A DNA stretch of 64,000 nucleotides from Unio delphinus (Eukaryota > Mollusca > Bivalvia > Unionida > Unionidae): contig JAQISU010000022.1 in assembly GCA_029339505.1 (NCBI GenBank), forward strand, positions 13,098,001 to 13,162,000. The letters are read 5' to 3'. Below, one piece after another: positions 52,574 to 64,000 of the stretch; within the stretch, counting starts at the first letter, position 1, and each line of letters starts with the position of its first letter. The position numbers were made by a program, and so were the translations under genes. Below the pieces are notes generated by a model. That model was not told where the DNA came from. It searched no databases and saw only the letters and a list, made by a program, of their open reading frames with translations.

Positions 52574-53262
52574 AAAATACAGGGATGATAACATTAGTCC
52601 ATCACAATCATTGATGACAGCAAGATCCATTCAGTTTTCATTATTTTCATAACTTGTGGTTCGTTTCTCAGACTTGCTCCCTTGTTTATTTACAAAGAAT
52701 GAACACGCATTACCTGTTAACACATATTGTTGCAGTCCACGAGAACAGAAAAGCAGTTTTCTTGCTAAGAAAACCTTGTCTCATTGCTCATTTTTATTTC
52801 ACCACATCATATTCATCTTGTACCAAATCTTTGACACTGGTTTCACAAATTATTCATTATTACTAGTACTGGTTTGGGATCTCATCTGCTATATTTAACA
52901 TTCATGCTACATGTGGCTATTGTTGGTGCCAACAAAGTTACTCTAATGCAATGTATCAAATTCCAAGTTAAGGTTGAGTATAACAACTGAGTTGTTATTC
53001 TCGTGGGTAGCAACACATTTTGCTGTTGCAGGTATTAAAAAGTCTTTGCATCGATCTGGAGAGGTTTTGCTATTTAAAAGGTATCTGTGGAAACTGTTTA
53101 CAATTCTTTTGTGTTGTGCTATTGTGAATCCGCCATTATGGATGAATTTACAGTCTTAGAAAACATCATTGTAAGTTGAACAAAGGGATTAAAATATGTC
53201 ATTTTTATAGAAGTGTATTTGTCTTTGTTTTGTTTTTTTTTAAAAAAAAATTCCCCTCTTGT

Positions 53263-53266
<4 letters not shown>

Positions 53267-53320
<54 letters not shown>
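53267..53320. repeat. (AT)n(AC)n microsatellite
   Basis: An AT run followed directly by an AC run, probably within the SET 3' UTR. Confidence 0.95.
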
Positions 53321-54211
53321 AGTCAGGTACCACTTGAAAAAGAAAAGTTCTCATAAAATAGAAAGTAAATTTAGCAGTGTTGACCATGTGGGTTAGTCTC
53401 CAGCTCATGGCTGCCTACTTCTCAGATTATTATTGTAGTTAAATCTACAACAAAATAGAGTTCATATACTGAAAAGGAGAGAAAAAAGGCTGAATAATTA
53501 AATTTCAACACAAATCAAATGTACAATTGTAGCTAAGATATATAAAGTCAAGTAATGGTTAATGTTGGCAAGTTTATAATTCTTGTCTTAGGTATTTAAA
53601 ATTACATGTCCACATAATTTCCTTCTTGAAAGCTAATAACTTCCATAAAAATGAACAAGGTTTAATGGACTGAATTTTTTGTGGTAGGTAGCCCTGCTGG
53701 CTTAACTGAACTGGCATGAATATGTGGAAAAGTGAAAGATAAACACTAAACGAAGACAGCTTTTTCCAAGTGTTGGAAAGTTTGAGATATTGAAAGATAA
53801 TCATGCATCATAATTTGCTTGAGTTGCATTTTTTTTGCAGATGCAGATGTGCTGATACCACTAATTGATAATTGACTGCAGTGGGTGCCAATCTTGTCGC
53901 ATCTGGATTAACACCATTTTTTAATCTAGTTACACTCTCATTAAAATATTTTCACCTCCAAGGAAAACTAAATGTATTCCACAAAATGTGATGTATAATA
54001 TGGAATGCACCAAAAAGTGACTTGCACAGAGTTCTGGGAATGTGCACATGTTCTATTGTGGCTTGCAATTTACCTGTCATGCATGTACTATATTCTAGTG
54101 TATAGTACATATATGATGGATACATTGAAAGCAAATACGAGTCCCAGTGGGCATGAGGCAGATCGAAGTGCAAAAGCACACTGCTAGCAAAAAGCACATA
54201 GATTTTAGAAA

Positions 54212-54217
54212 AATAAA
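54212..54217 (+). promoter_or_regulatory. Candidate SET poly(A) signal AATAAA
   Basis: First canonical hexamer after the SET stop, 1.64 kb downstream. A 3' UTR of that size is plausible for SET. Others further on (about 55.62 and 55.86 kb) could also serve. Confidence 0.3.
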
Positions 54218-56559
54218 GAACTCCCAGCAGGTTTCAGCTCTGGAATACTTTTAAGCCATCTACTCTTGTCCTGCATTGTTTGTGAGTTTATTGAGGCCAC
54301 CAAAATCAACCACCAGGAAAGATACGTTTTTGAAAACAAATTTACCATAGCATAAGTGAGGAAGTCTGCCAAAGAATTGTGGCAAATAGTGTGAAGCTTG
54401 TATTTATCAGTAAAATTTTGCTGCATATAAAATTTATATTTAATGAGCATAAATAATGTGTCTTATTTTGTTTGTTTTTTCACATAATACAGTAATGACG
54501 GAAGTGGTCGGAAGTAGTGGTGTATACTGTGTTCAAAATTCACACATTTTTATTAATCTTTTAACTAACTGGGGGTTTGGCAACTCAGATTGTGTAGAGG
54601 CTGGGCATCTGAATTTAATGTTGTCGACTGTATCAGGAATTGGGATCTTCATCCCTTGTTTTGTAATCGAAGATGGCATTAAAACAAGACACAGCCTGCA
54701 ATGATGGTGTGCTATCCAAAATAAGCTGCCAGTGAAATGTAGTTGGTGGCAAAAAATGTTCAGTATTGATATGCCCACATCATCAAAATGGCGCTGAATA
54801 GTTAACATCATTGTCTTGGACTTTGCATGCATCCTGTTTCTGTATGCCATTCTTCTTATACTTGATATCATTTGAGACGAGCCTCTTGATTATGATGCTT
54901 AAGTCTGGTAGATACCAGATTATATCCATCACAAACATGTATTACAAAACCATAATGTGCAACGAGTTTTAGCGGAAATTGCAAGTGTTGATTGAATACA
55001 GATTATCTGCAAGTTATTTCCCTTTTCTTGCCCAGCAAATCTGATTGCAGTGCTCTTTATTTGGAAGACATCAGAATTATATTTACCATTTGGTATTTTG
55101 TTTCTACATAACTAAATTCAAACTAGCAATACAGACTGGCTAATATTTTTTTTTCATCGTTCTTCAGTGAGTATTTATTATATAAATGGCATTCTGCTGG
55201 CAGCAATTTTGCATGTTTGTTAGTCCTTCACATGAAACAATAATCTTGCTATTGATTCCAGTTTGCTATAGGACTGTTGAAAGAAAAATATTTTATACTT
55301 TACTAAATTTTCTGTCTTGCATTTGAGACATCCCACCAGTTAATTTTGGAGTAGAGGTCAGAAGGTCTCCCAAAAAAGTAAACTTTGTATTGAATAACAT
55401 GCCTGAATTTTTTTTCTATCGCACAATAGCTTTGCATGGTGGGCATATCATGTACTGTATATTGTACAGCAGATAATTTTTATACGAAATCACCCATCAT
55501 GCAACTTAACATTGTCACTGGAGCATGAAACTTAGTCACTGACTTGGATTTGATTGACAACTTGACATCATGAATACATGCAGTTTTGAAACTACACCCA
55601 GTAGTGTCCATGAAATTGATTTAAATAAACGCAATAATGTTTTTGTAATTACTCTGGGATAAATAATATGTTGCTGTGACCTACTCATTGCCTGCGAGTT
55701 CAGTACTGTAGCAAATTCATACATCTATTTAAGCCAATGAAATCATAAAACCTTTCAGAAATAACTTCATTCAGAAAATTGAATGTAATCCTATGTCCTG
55801 CTATCTTCTGGGCGAGAGAAGTACAATATTTGACAACACAATCATTAGTTTCAGGACTAAATAATAAAGAAACTGCAAAAACCTTCACTGCTGCATGAAA
55901 AGTAGGATGTTTACACTAAAACCTACTTTGGACCCAACTTGCAGCATGGTGTAATCAGCTATAGATGCAGTTTAGAATTTTGTTCTTTTCTTATAAATTA
56001 GTAATTAATAGTCCTGCACATAATGTTGAGCAAGTTTTCCCTGGATAACGTATTTAAATTGTTGGAAATGACAATTTGTGAGTGATGAGAGGATCTTTCA
56101 TCTCCGGCATGTCGGCCTCATCAGAGTGTTTGTTGCTTATCATCGTGGTTGATGTATTGATGATAGAAACTAGTTTGCCATGTTTGGGCTGTCTTTAAGA
56201 CCCACAGTGTCAACAAGTATTATTGATGGACAAAACATTCGCATGGCCATACCAGCAGAGCACAAAAAAAGTCTTGACTTGATAATGCTGTTGAGCTCTT
56301 AGATCAGAAGCGCTTGTTGTCTGTTGGCAGAAGTTCTCATTACTCCTTCTGAACTAACTCGGAAGACTGCTAATAAATCTCACATGTACAGTCATGTACA
56401 TGGTTATTTAATCCTGTTTTTTGAAACTCTTTCGCTAAAAGATTTCTTATCATTTCAAAGTCGTTCTAAAATGGTGCAGATCTGATTCAGCAATCATCTA
56501 CCAAATCATGTTCTTGCTCCTGAAGAAAAAGCCATATTGACATTAGGTTTTCAAGATTT

Positions 56560-57940
56560 CTTGTGAGGTTGCTTGTAAATAATAAATATGACAATCTGAC
56601 CTCCAACAACTATTTCTCCTAGATGGCTGGCCTTGTCAACATTGTACTATAAACAAAAGACTGGGATATTGTCATGTTGGTCATGAATGGAAATTGTGCC
56701 AATCAGATGTCCAGTTTTCATCAAAGTGTTGTTGCAGTATCTAGTTGGTGCCAATCTGACATACAAGACTGCCACCCACTGCTGTCAATTATGAAATATT
56801 CTCATGACTGAAGAAGTTAGGAGATACTTGTCTAAAGTTGTTAAAAGAAAGAGAAAAAAATTCCTTCATTTGGTTATGTTCCTATTATGTCATAATGCTG
56901 AGCATATTGTGTACTAATATTGACAGCTCTAGACAATTTCACTTCATTTCCACAAAGTAACTCTAGTTGTACTCTGCTACAGTTGTGGATGGTTTGCACT
57001 TGGGGTAAGAAATAATCACTTTGAGATCAAAAGATCACAGTTGATAGAAAAAGTCTCTTCTTGAGGGAATTGATGCTCTAGTGATTCTAGACCAGCCTAT
57101 TTCTTCCTTTTCACTGCCAATTGTTGAAATCATCTCGTGTTCTTCAGCAAAAACAAGATTTTCAAACTGATTGCCACAGTGGACTGAATTACAGATGGGC
57201 ACCATTTTCATGTATGATGAACAACACCAACAATCCATCAAAATGGGTTTTGTGATGAAAATCCCAGGTTCATAGGACTTAACATTTTTGCAAGAGACCA
57301 TATTTTCAAGATGGCTGTCATAGTGGCCATATTGGATATCAGATTCATCTTGGCATTTTAAAATGTCTAGTTGGTTTTAAATGGAAATTTTGCCAATTAA
57401 TATCAGATTGGCACAATTACCATTTGAAATTAACTAGACATTATAAAATTCCTTGCTGAAAGCACAATATTGATTTAAGTAGCAGGCATGTTGAAAGTAA
57501 GATTGGCACAATTTTATTTATGACTAACCAGATATACAAAGTCTGTGAGCGAAACCACTTGCTGATGATGGCCATTCAGGGTTAGTGATGAAAAAGATAT
57601 TCAAGATGGCCACTGGCAGCCAGCAGATCAATTTCATTTAGGACCAGCTAGTCAATAATTCATTTAGTAAAAACCACATGTTGATATGACCCATTATTTA
57701 GGAGTAGTAGAGGTGGTTGTGGCTATATTGAAAGTACCAGTGGCACTTTTTGCACATATGACCAACTAAACATCATATGAAATCTGGTGAAAATGCCTTG
57801 GCAATATTACTTTTCATTCAAGAATTTTAGCAATGATACATTTTCTAGAAGACCACATTGGCAGCTAACTGGTCATCAGATCAGCAGCATTGTCATTTAG
57901 GAATTGATATGACTTTCCATTAAGGAGGTTTTAGTGTGAC
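56560..57940. repeat. Degenerate ~145-bp dispersed repeats
   Basis: Recurring blocks in the same order: CAAGATGGC(C/T)(A/G), GGCAGCCA or GGCCATATTGGA, GATCAATTTCATTTAGGACC, AACTA(A/G)(A/T)CATCATATGAAA, (T/A)GTGAAAATGCC or GTAAAAACCACATGTTGATA. Copies around 57300, 57480, 57600 and 57750 are heavily diverged. A further copy flanks the array at 60230-60310. Confidence 0.65.
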
Positions 57941-58446
57941 CATCTTCACTAGCCAAGGTTCTGATAACCCTATCTCCACCATGACAGATTGAACAGCTAT
58001 ATTGGTGCTTGGTCCTAGCGACATTTATTGATTTCATGTGTTGCCTCCCTCAGTAAATGGAAATGATAGTGGCAATTGACCTAAAAAGGATACTTTGTTG
58101 TATTTGGGTTTAATGCCATTTTCCAGCACAAGATGTGCTATATATAGTGGAGGAAGAACCAAGGAAAACCCCAGAAAGAACCAACCCACGAGAAGCTACT
58201 GGCAAGCTTTCTAACATACCGAACCCACGAAACAGATGAGATGGCAGTGATCCCTAACGGAGAACCCTTTATGCCACTCTGGGCCCCCAGATACTTTGTA
58301 AGTTTAACATTGAACGGATGACTATTTACAATAGCAAATCCATTACATGCTTATCTAAGTAAAAGGTATTTGTGCAAACATTGGACCAGCACTGGAAAAT
58401 TGCTTATTTATCTGTCCATTTGAGTTGTGTGCTCCCTTTTAATTTT
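57941..58446. mobile_element. Dispersed repeat R1, copy carrying a SINE
   Basis: Matches 12532-12895 on both sides of an inserted SINE-A: ACTAGCCAAGGTTCTG through GGATACTTTG on the left, and GATACTTTGTAAGTTTAACA through TTGTGTGCTCCC on the right. Confidence 0.75.
58098..58289 (-). mobile_element. SINE-A copy 8, nested in repeat R1
   Basis: Flanked by a 9-bp direct repeat, GATACTTTG, at 58089-58097 and 58290-58298. Minus-strand head GGGGGCCCAGAGTGGCATAAA is decayed, and the body is shortened (GCTGGAAAATGGCATTAAACC). Confidence 0.92.
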
Positions 58447-58469
58447 ATTTAGCACCAACTAAACATCAT

Positions 58470-60155
58470 ATAAAATCATTTAGTGAAAATCCTATGTTGA
58501 TATACAAAATCATTTAGTGAAAATCCTATGTTGATATCATACAAAATCATTTAGTGAAAATCCTATGTTGATATCATACAAAATCATTTAGTGAAAATCC
58601 TATGTTGATATCATCAGAACATTTAGTGAAAATCCTATGTTGATGTCATACAAAATCATTTAGTGAAAATCCTATGTTGATATCATACAAAATCATTTAG
58701 TGAAAATCCTATTTTGATATCATACAAATTCATTTAGTGAAAATCCAATGTTGATATCATACAAATTCATTTAGTGAAAATCCTATGTTGATATCATACA
58801 AAATCATTTAGTGAAAATCCTATGTTGATATCATACAAATTCATTTAGTGAAAATCCTATGTTGATATCATACAAAATCAGTTAGTGAAAAATCCTATGT
58901 TGATATCATACAAAATCATTTAGTGAAAAATCCTATGTTGATATCATACAAAATCATTTAGTGAAAATCCTATGTTGATATCATACAAAATCATTTAGTG
59001 AAAATCCTATGTTGATATCATACAAATTCATTTAGTGAAAATCCTATGTTGATATCATACAAATTCATTTAGTGAAAATCCTATGTTGATATCATACAAA
59101 ATCATTTAGTGAAAATCCTATGTTGATATCGTACAAAATCATTTAGTGAAAATCCAATGTTGATATCATACAAAATCATTTAGTGAAAATCCTATGTTGA
59201 TATCATACAAAATCATTTAGTGAAAAATCCTATGTTGATATCATCAGAACATTTAGTGAAAATCCTATGTTGATATCATACAAAATCATTTAGTGAAAAT
59301 CCTATGTTGATATCATACAAAATCATTTAGTGAAAATCCTATGTTGATATCATACAAAATCATTTAGTGAAAATCCTATGTTGATATCATACAAAATCAT
59401 TTAGTGAAAAATCCTATGTTGATATCATCAGAACATTTAGTGAAAATCCTATGTTGATATCATACAAAATCATTTAGTGAAAATCCTATGTTGATATCAT
59501 ACAAATTCATTTAGTGAAAATCCTATACTGATGTCATCAGAACATTTAGTGAAAATCTGATGTTGATATCATCAGAACATTTAGTGAAAATCCTATGTTG
59601 ATGTCATACAAAATCATTTAGTGAAAATCCTATGTTGATATCATACAAAATCATTTAGTGAAAATCCTATGTTGATATCATACAAATTCATTTAGTGAAA
59701 ATCCTATGTTGATGTCATCAGAACATTTAGTGAAAATCCTATGTTGATATCATCAGAACATTTGTGAAAATCCTATGTTGATATCATACAAAATCATTTA
59801 GTGAAAATCCTATATTGACATCATACAAAATCATTTAGTGAAAATCCTATGTTGATATCATACAAATTCATTTAGTGAAAATCCTATGTTGATATCATAC
59901 AAAATCATTTAGTGAAAATCCTATGTTGATATCATACAAAATCGTTTAGTGAAAATCCTATGTTGATGTCATCAGAACATTTAGTGAAAATCCTATATTG
60001 ATATCAGAACATTTAGTGAAAATCCTATTTTGATATCATACAAAATCATTTATTGAAATTCCTATGTTGATATCGTCAGAACATTTAGTGAAATTCCTAT
60101 GTTGATATCATACAAAATATCATTTATTGAAAATCCTATGTTGATATCATCAGAC
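58470..60155. repeat. ~37-bp satellite-like array
   Basis: More than 40 copies of a unit CATTTAGTGAAAATCCTATG, TTGATATCATACAAAAT are present. Variants include a CATCAGAA spacer that shortens the unit and an extra A in GAAAAATCC. Variant types are interspersed, as expected from repeated unequal exchange. No coding potential. Confidence 0.97.
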
Positions 60156-60330
60156 TTTCAGAAGGAGTAGTAATAAAATTTTCAAGGTTTCAGTTGTCGA
60201 TATGATCATTTATTCTGGAGGAACTGCAAAAAATGTGTTTTCAAGATAGCCACTGTGGCAATTGTACTGGATGTACACCATTTTCATAAAGGGCCAACTA
60301 ATCCATGGGATAAATGTATGGTTTCAAGGC

Positions 60331-62760
60331 AATACCTCATGTACTTTAGGATTCTATCTATCTATCCCTTAGTCTTGCCAACTGTTGGGGCACCACTGAT
60401 GACCTGACAACCAGCTTCCTCCATTCCAATCTGTTCTGATACTCATGTACTTGAGGATTAGAGAAAACATTTGTTGTATTTGTTTGAAATGGTCTGTTTC
60501 ATTTTTTTCCGTGTTAAATAATTTAAACCCTAGAATTGTAACAATACTTATTATTGCAAGAGCATGGCCCTTTGTATACTATCTCCAGACCTTTTCATAT
60601 GGTCTGATCAAGTTCTTTCCAAAAATAATGATTATGTAAAGATCTCAAAATTTATTGAAATTGGGTGACAAATAGAAGGAAGGATAACCAGATAAATGTG
60701 TTAACATTTTCAGATTTTACTCGGAAAGACCATGGTATTTGATGTACTTATTTACCAAAAATGTACAAAGTCTGATCACAGAATGAATGGCAGTCTCATG
60801 CATGAGTCTTTAAACCAGAGATACTTCCAGGATTTTATTACAAGGGAGGAATTTCCCCCCTTGTCTTAAAAATAAGGGGGCAGTAAAACAAAATCGAGAA
60901 TGAGGATGAGATGGCCATCCTTCATTATAAACACAACACTTCATTATCCATCTCTTTTCTTTTTTTTAAAATATGTTTTCTGTAAGACCCCTGTTCAAAA
61001 AAATCTTTAAAAGATGTTGCCTCTAGTTGTATAACATTAATCTGTTCATTGTTTCTCAGCTTAATTGGTTTCATATCTGTGTATGAATATTGTTCTATAC
61101 TTGAAACACTCTTTCACAGCTCACAGGGATTTTCATTAACAACAACTTTCTTGAATTGGCACTGTACTGACTACTATGATAGCTTCACTATTCCATAATG
61201 ATGTATTAGGATTTACTTGCTGAAACCGGTATTTTAATCAATTACTTTTTACTTATCTTTATTTTTATCTTTGGTTTTTAATTTCATTGTTAGATAATTT
61301 ATTGTAACCTTTATATTAGGGTTATATGGTTTTGTAGCACATAATTTCTCGGGGTTAAATTGACTAGAGAAGTGCTCTCTATTTTTAAATAGTTTGTATT
61401 TTAAATTGCTTCGTTGACTGATTTTTATAAATTTACTCTAAAAATACAGCTGAAATGAGGAGTTGACCGTCATTACCTTTGTTCTGGTCCATACAGCCAT
61501 GTACATCGGATTCAAAATTAATGCCATTTTTGGGGTCAAAATTACTTGCTGACATATCCTTTAATACTTTTCCAGCTCATATAATCTAATATACTTCCAG
61601 ACTTTAAAAATAAATTGCTCTAATTACAATTATCAGCCAGCATTTGCCAAGCTAAATTGTCATCTTAAGATTCACAATCAGACATATTGGGTCTTCTCAA
61701 TAGCCAGTATTATAAACACATTTGTTGAACCTTATACAAGGTTCAAACTTAGACACAATGCGTGTCATGGGGCTCATGGTGCCAATCAAATTTAAACAAA
61801 AAACATTCTTGTTAAGCCAAAGAAACCAGATATACCAACAGTTAATCAAAATACACATCAAAACAAGTGCTTAAATGTTTTTGTATCATTACTACTAGTA
61901 TTTTAAAGGTTCACATTTGACCATTACTGAATGGAATTAAGAACATTTTAGATTATAAAGCATGCATTTTCAAAATCTAGAGATGTTTCTCTTTCAAGAC
62001 TCCAAAAATACTGAAGGCAGAAAAGTTAATCATATGCTAAACCACAAAACAAGTTTGATTATATTCCTATTAAATTGGCATGTAAAGTTATTTTGATATA
62101 TAGAATAAAAATTCTAACTTTATTTTTCTGCATTATGTTGTTAAGCAGGAACAACATAAATTGTGTTTTGTTTCCTTTCAAACCTTTAATTCTAAAGAAT
62201 TATACAGCAATATATATATAATATATATAAACACAAAAAATTAGAATCTTGTAATGAAAAATGGCTAAACCAGAGTTTATCTGTGCCAATAAATCCCAAA
62301 CAAGATTTTTCAAATGGGTTGATTTAAATTTTGACAAAATACCTTCAAAATTACATACTGTTGTATAAACAAAGACTCAATTTTCTGTAAAATCAATTTG
62401 TCTTCTTGTAATTTGTTAAACCGTTCCCCAAACCTGTACTCACAATTTGCATTGCTAGTTGAGAGTACCAGGTCACATTTCATCAGCGAAGTAGTTTTAT
62501 CTTGTCTTTCAACAGATTAAAGACGTAATGATTTTAATACTCATAATTTCTGAGAAAATAAGTAATTGATTTCTCGTATGTCTCACTGGATCTAACAAAG
62601 TTTAAGGTTTGCAAGGCCATCCGGTAAACGGATACGCTTTGCCACCATTTTGTTGGCCTCTTCTGATGCTAGACTAGTTTTCATGTAAGAAAATATTGCA
62701 CTGACTGAAAATAAGTCTCCTAGACAAATCTAATCTACTGGACATTTGGATTGACTTAGC
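60331..62760. other. AT-rich intergenic stretch
   Basis: Nothing recognisable on either strand. It may include the 3' UTR of the minus-strand SOCS-box gene at its right end. Confidence 0.35.
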
Positions 62761-62767
62761 ATACATG

Positions 62768-62773
62768 TTTATT
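62768..62773 (-). promoter_or_regulatory. Candidate poly(A) signal of the SOCS-box gene
   Basis: TTTATT on the plus strand is AATAAA on the minus strand, 312 bp after the stop codon at 63085-63087. Confidence 0.3.
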
Positions 62774-63084
62774 CCAAGCAACTAAATAATCCATACTGCA
62801 CCCTACAAATATTCAAGTTATAACTTGATAAATTAAACTCATGATCAGTTTAGTTGAGATTCAATTGCGTTATTGTTTCAGGCATCATGTAGTGGTGAAT
62901 ATTCCCATGTTTTTCAGGGTTGGGGGAAGAAATTATCATTTCTGTTGAAATTTTCCAGATGCATTGGAACCCTTGTCTGTATATCCTTTGTTGGCTCACA
63001 ATCTTTCACATCCAAGATCTTAAACTTACACATAAAAAAGACAAAACAGTGAAGACACTTTTTTTAAAATTAAATATTTTAATA

Positions 63085-63530
63085 CTATCCAATGAGGACT
63101 AGATAATCTTTTACAGTCTGTGGTAGCGGCAATAACTCTGACTTTACAAGTATGAAGCCATCTAGTTTATCTCTAACAACAATCCTACACAAAGCTTTCA
63201 AAGATCTTGGATTACGAGTCATATTATGTAAATTTGCTTTGAACTTTGCATAATCATCATCATCCGATTCCACAGAACAAGAATGTCGATGAATTTTCTT
63301 GATGGTGGATAATACTAGGGCTGGTTCTGCAACACGGAAAAGCTGACTTTGGAATAATGGACTGCATGCATTTAGAGATTTTAACAACCAATGGCGATGG
63401 TCATTATTACTCAAGTCGAATCCTATTCCAGAGGAAATTAATGCACGAATCACAGAAAATCTTTCATCCAGTTTCTCTTCGCCATTTCTTTTGTCAATGT
63501 GATGAAGTTCATAGCAAATAGGTAGTCGTC
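63085..63530 (-). CDS. Last exon of a SOCS-box protein, probably ankyrin-repeat (ASB) family
   Basis: On the minus strand an acceptor (a T-rich tract ending in cag, 63531-63533) opens a frame of about 147 codons ending in TAG at 63085. The frame reads RLPICYELHHIDKRNGEEKL at the start. The final 42 or so residues are a SOCS box: NPRSLKALCRIVVRDKL holds the BC box (S-L-x-x-x-C-x-x-x-V) that binds Elongin B/C, and LLPLPQTVKDYLVL holds the Cul5-box LPLP. Such proteins are substrate adaptors of Cullin-5 ubiquitin ligases. The region before the box is helical-looking with an acidic ESDDDDY stretch, consistent with the end of an ASB protein. Ankyrin repeats would lie beyond the right edge. The exon starts with two bases of a split codon. 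Confidence 0.8.
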
Positions 63531-63533
63531 CTG

Positions 63534-64000
63534 AAAAAAAAAATCAAATATTGACCATAGCTACTGAACGTACAATGGTCTGTCAACTAAAGATTATCAT
63601 ACATGCTCGCTTGCAAGTTGAGTAATGAACAAAGATTCTGATGTGACTAGGCATAATGCACCTGCAGATCAGGGTTTATGTTCTGATTACTCTTAACGAA
63701 CTGCACAAACCAAGATTTCCCAGCGAATTATGTGATGGCATTTCTGGGTCTGTGCAGTTTTCAGTTGGGCTTGTAAGCAATTCACTGCGACATATTACGG
63801 CAAAGCAAGTGATGTTAACGTCTATTCAAATTTAGAGAATGATGATGAAGTACCAAATATACTTGCTCAAATTCCACTGGCAGTACTGGATCTTAAGTTT
63901 CTTAGGATTAATCAGCAGAACAAACAACACAGACCCTGATATGTCACTGCACTTTATGATGACAGATCGGGGTTTATGCTGTTTTTTGCAGTTGGTGTCA
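63534..64000. other. Intron of the SOCS-box gene (part)
   Basis: No further exon found on the minus strand up to the window edge. A loosely repeated phrase (CAGATCAGGGTTTATG near 63666, CAGATCGGGGTTTATG near 63964) hints at a degenerate repeat. Confidence 0.35.

Larger units (their letters stand above)
52574..57940 (+). other. Probable SET 3' UTR followed by intergenic DNA
   Basis: No further exon or gene is supported on either strand. The first 1.6 kb after the SET stop is free of SINEs and ends near a canonical AATAAA at 54212-54217. ATTAAA variants occur at 53496 and 53940. An (AT)n(AC)n run lies at 53267-53320. From about 56.5 kb, degenerate ~145-bp repeats with CAAGATGGC(C/T) and GACCAACTA motifs begin. 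Confidence 0.45.

Overview
The window is animal nuclear DNA, most likely from a mollusc and more likely a bivalve. It has intron-containing genes with GT-AG splice sites and an AT-rich, repeat-dense background. There are two families of tRNA-derived SINEs (called SINE-A and SINE-B here), hAT-type MITEs, many minisatellites, and dispersed repeats built around GGTCAAGGTCA and GGAGGTAACAACCC motifs that I associate with mollusc genomes. There are no operons or prokaryotic signals. The taxon is an inference from repeat style and gene structure.

Layout. (1) 1-9,480, + strand: the 3' end of a gene for a type I membrane protein. Two exons form one fibronectin type III domain, a third carries the transmembrane segment, and a proposed short last exon ends in a PDZ-ligand-like tail, with AATAAA 174 bp after the stop. 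Its introns hold a large AT/GA microsatellite, a SINE, and three minisatellite or degenerate repeat blocks. One of these, at 8.64-9.27 kb, repeats splice-site-like sequences right up to the last acceptor. (2) 9.5-37.6 kb: no intact gene found. It holds SINEs, three hAT-type MITEs with perfect 8-bp target duplications, several minisatellites, a 47-bp-arm hairpin and a decayed KCTD-type BTB pseudogene near 19.2 kb. (3) 37.9-52.6 kb, + strand: a complete eight-exon SET (TAF-I beta / I2PP2A) histone chaperone gene of 273 codons, with NRF1-like and YY1-like sites at its start. (4) 52.6-58 kb: probable SET 3' UTR and intergenic DNA. (5) 57.9-60.3 kb: a dispersed repeat split by a SINE, then a 1.7-kb array of about 37-bp units. 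(6) 63.08-63.53 kb, - strand: the last exon of a SOCS-box protein, probably of the ankyrin-repeat (ASB) family, whose remaining exons lie beyond the right edge.

The three genes show no obvious functional link: a surface receptor-like protein, a nuclear histone chaperone/PP2A inhibitor, and a Cullin-5 ubiquitin ligase substrate adaptor. I found no clearly new multi-gene system. The most unusual items are the splice-site-like intronic array, the tandemly amplified tRNA A-box of one SINE, the 47-bp hairpin, and a SINE insertion whose unoccupied counterpart is in the same window.
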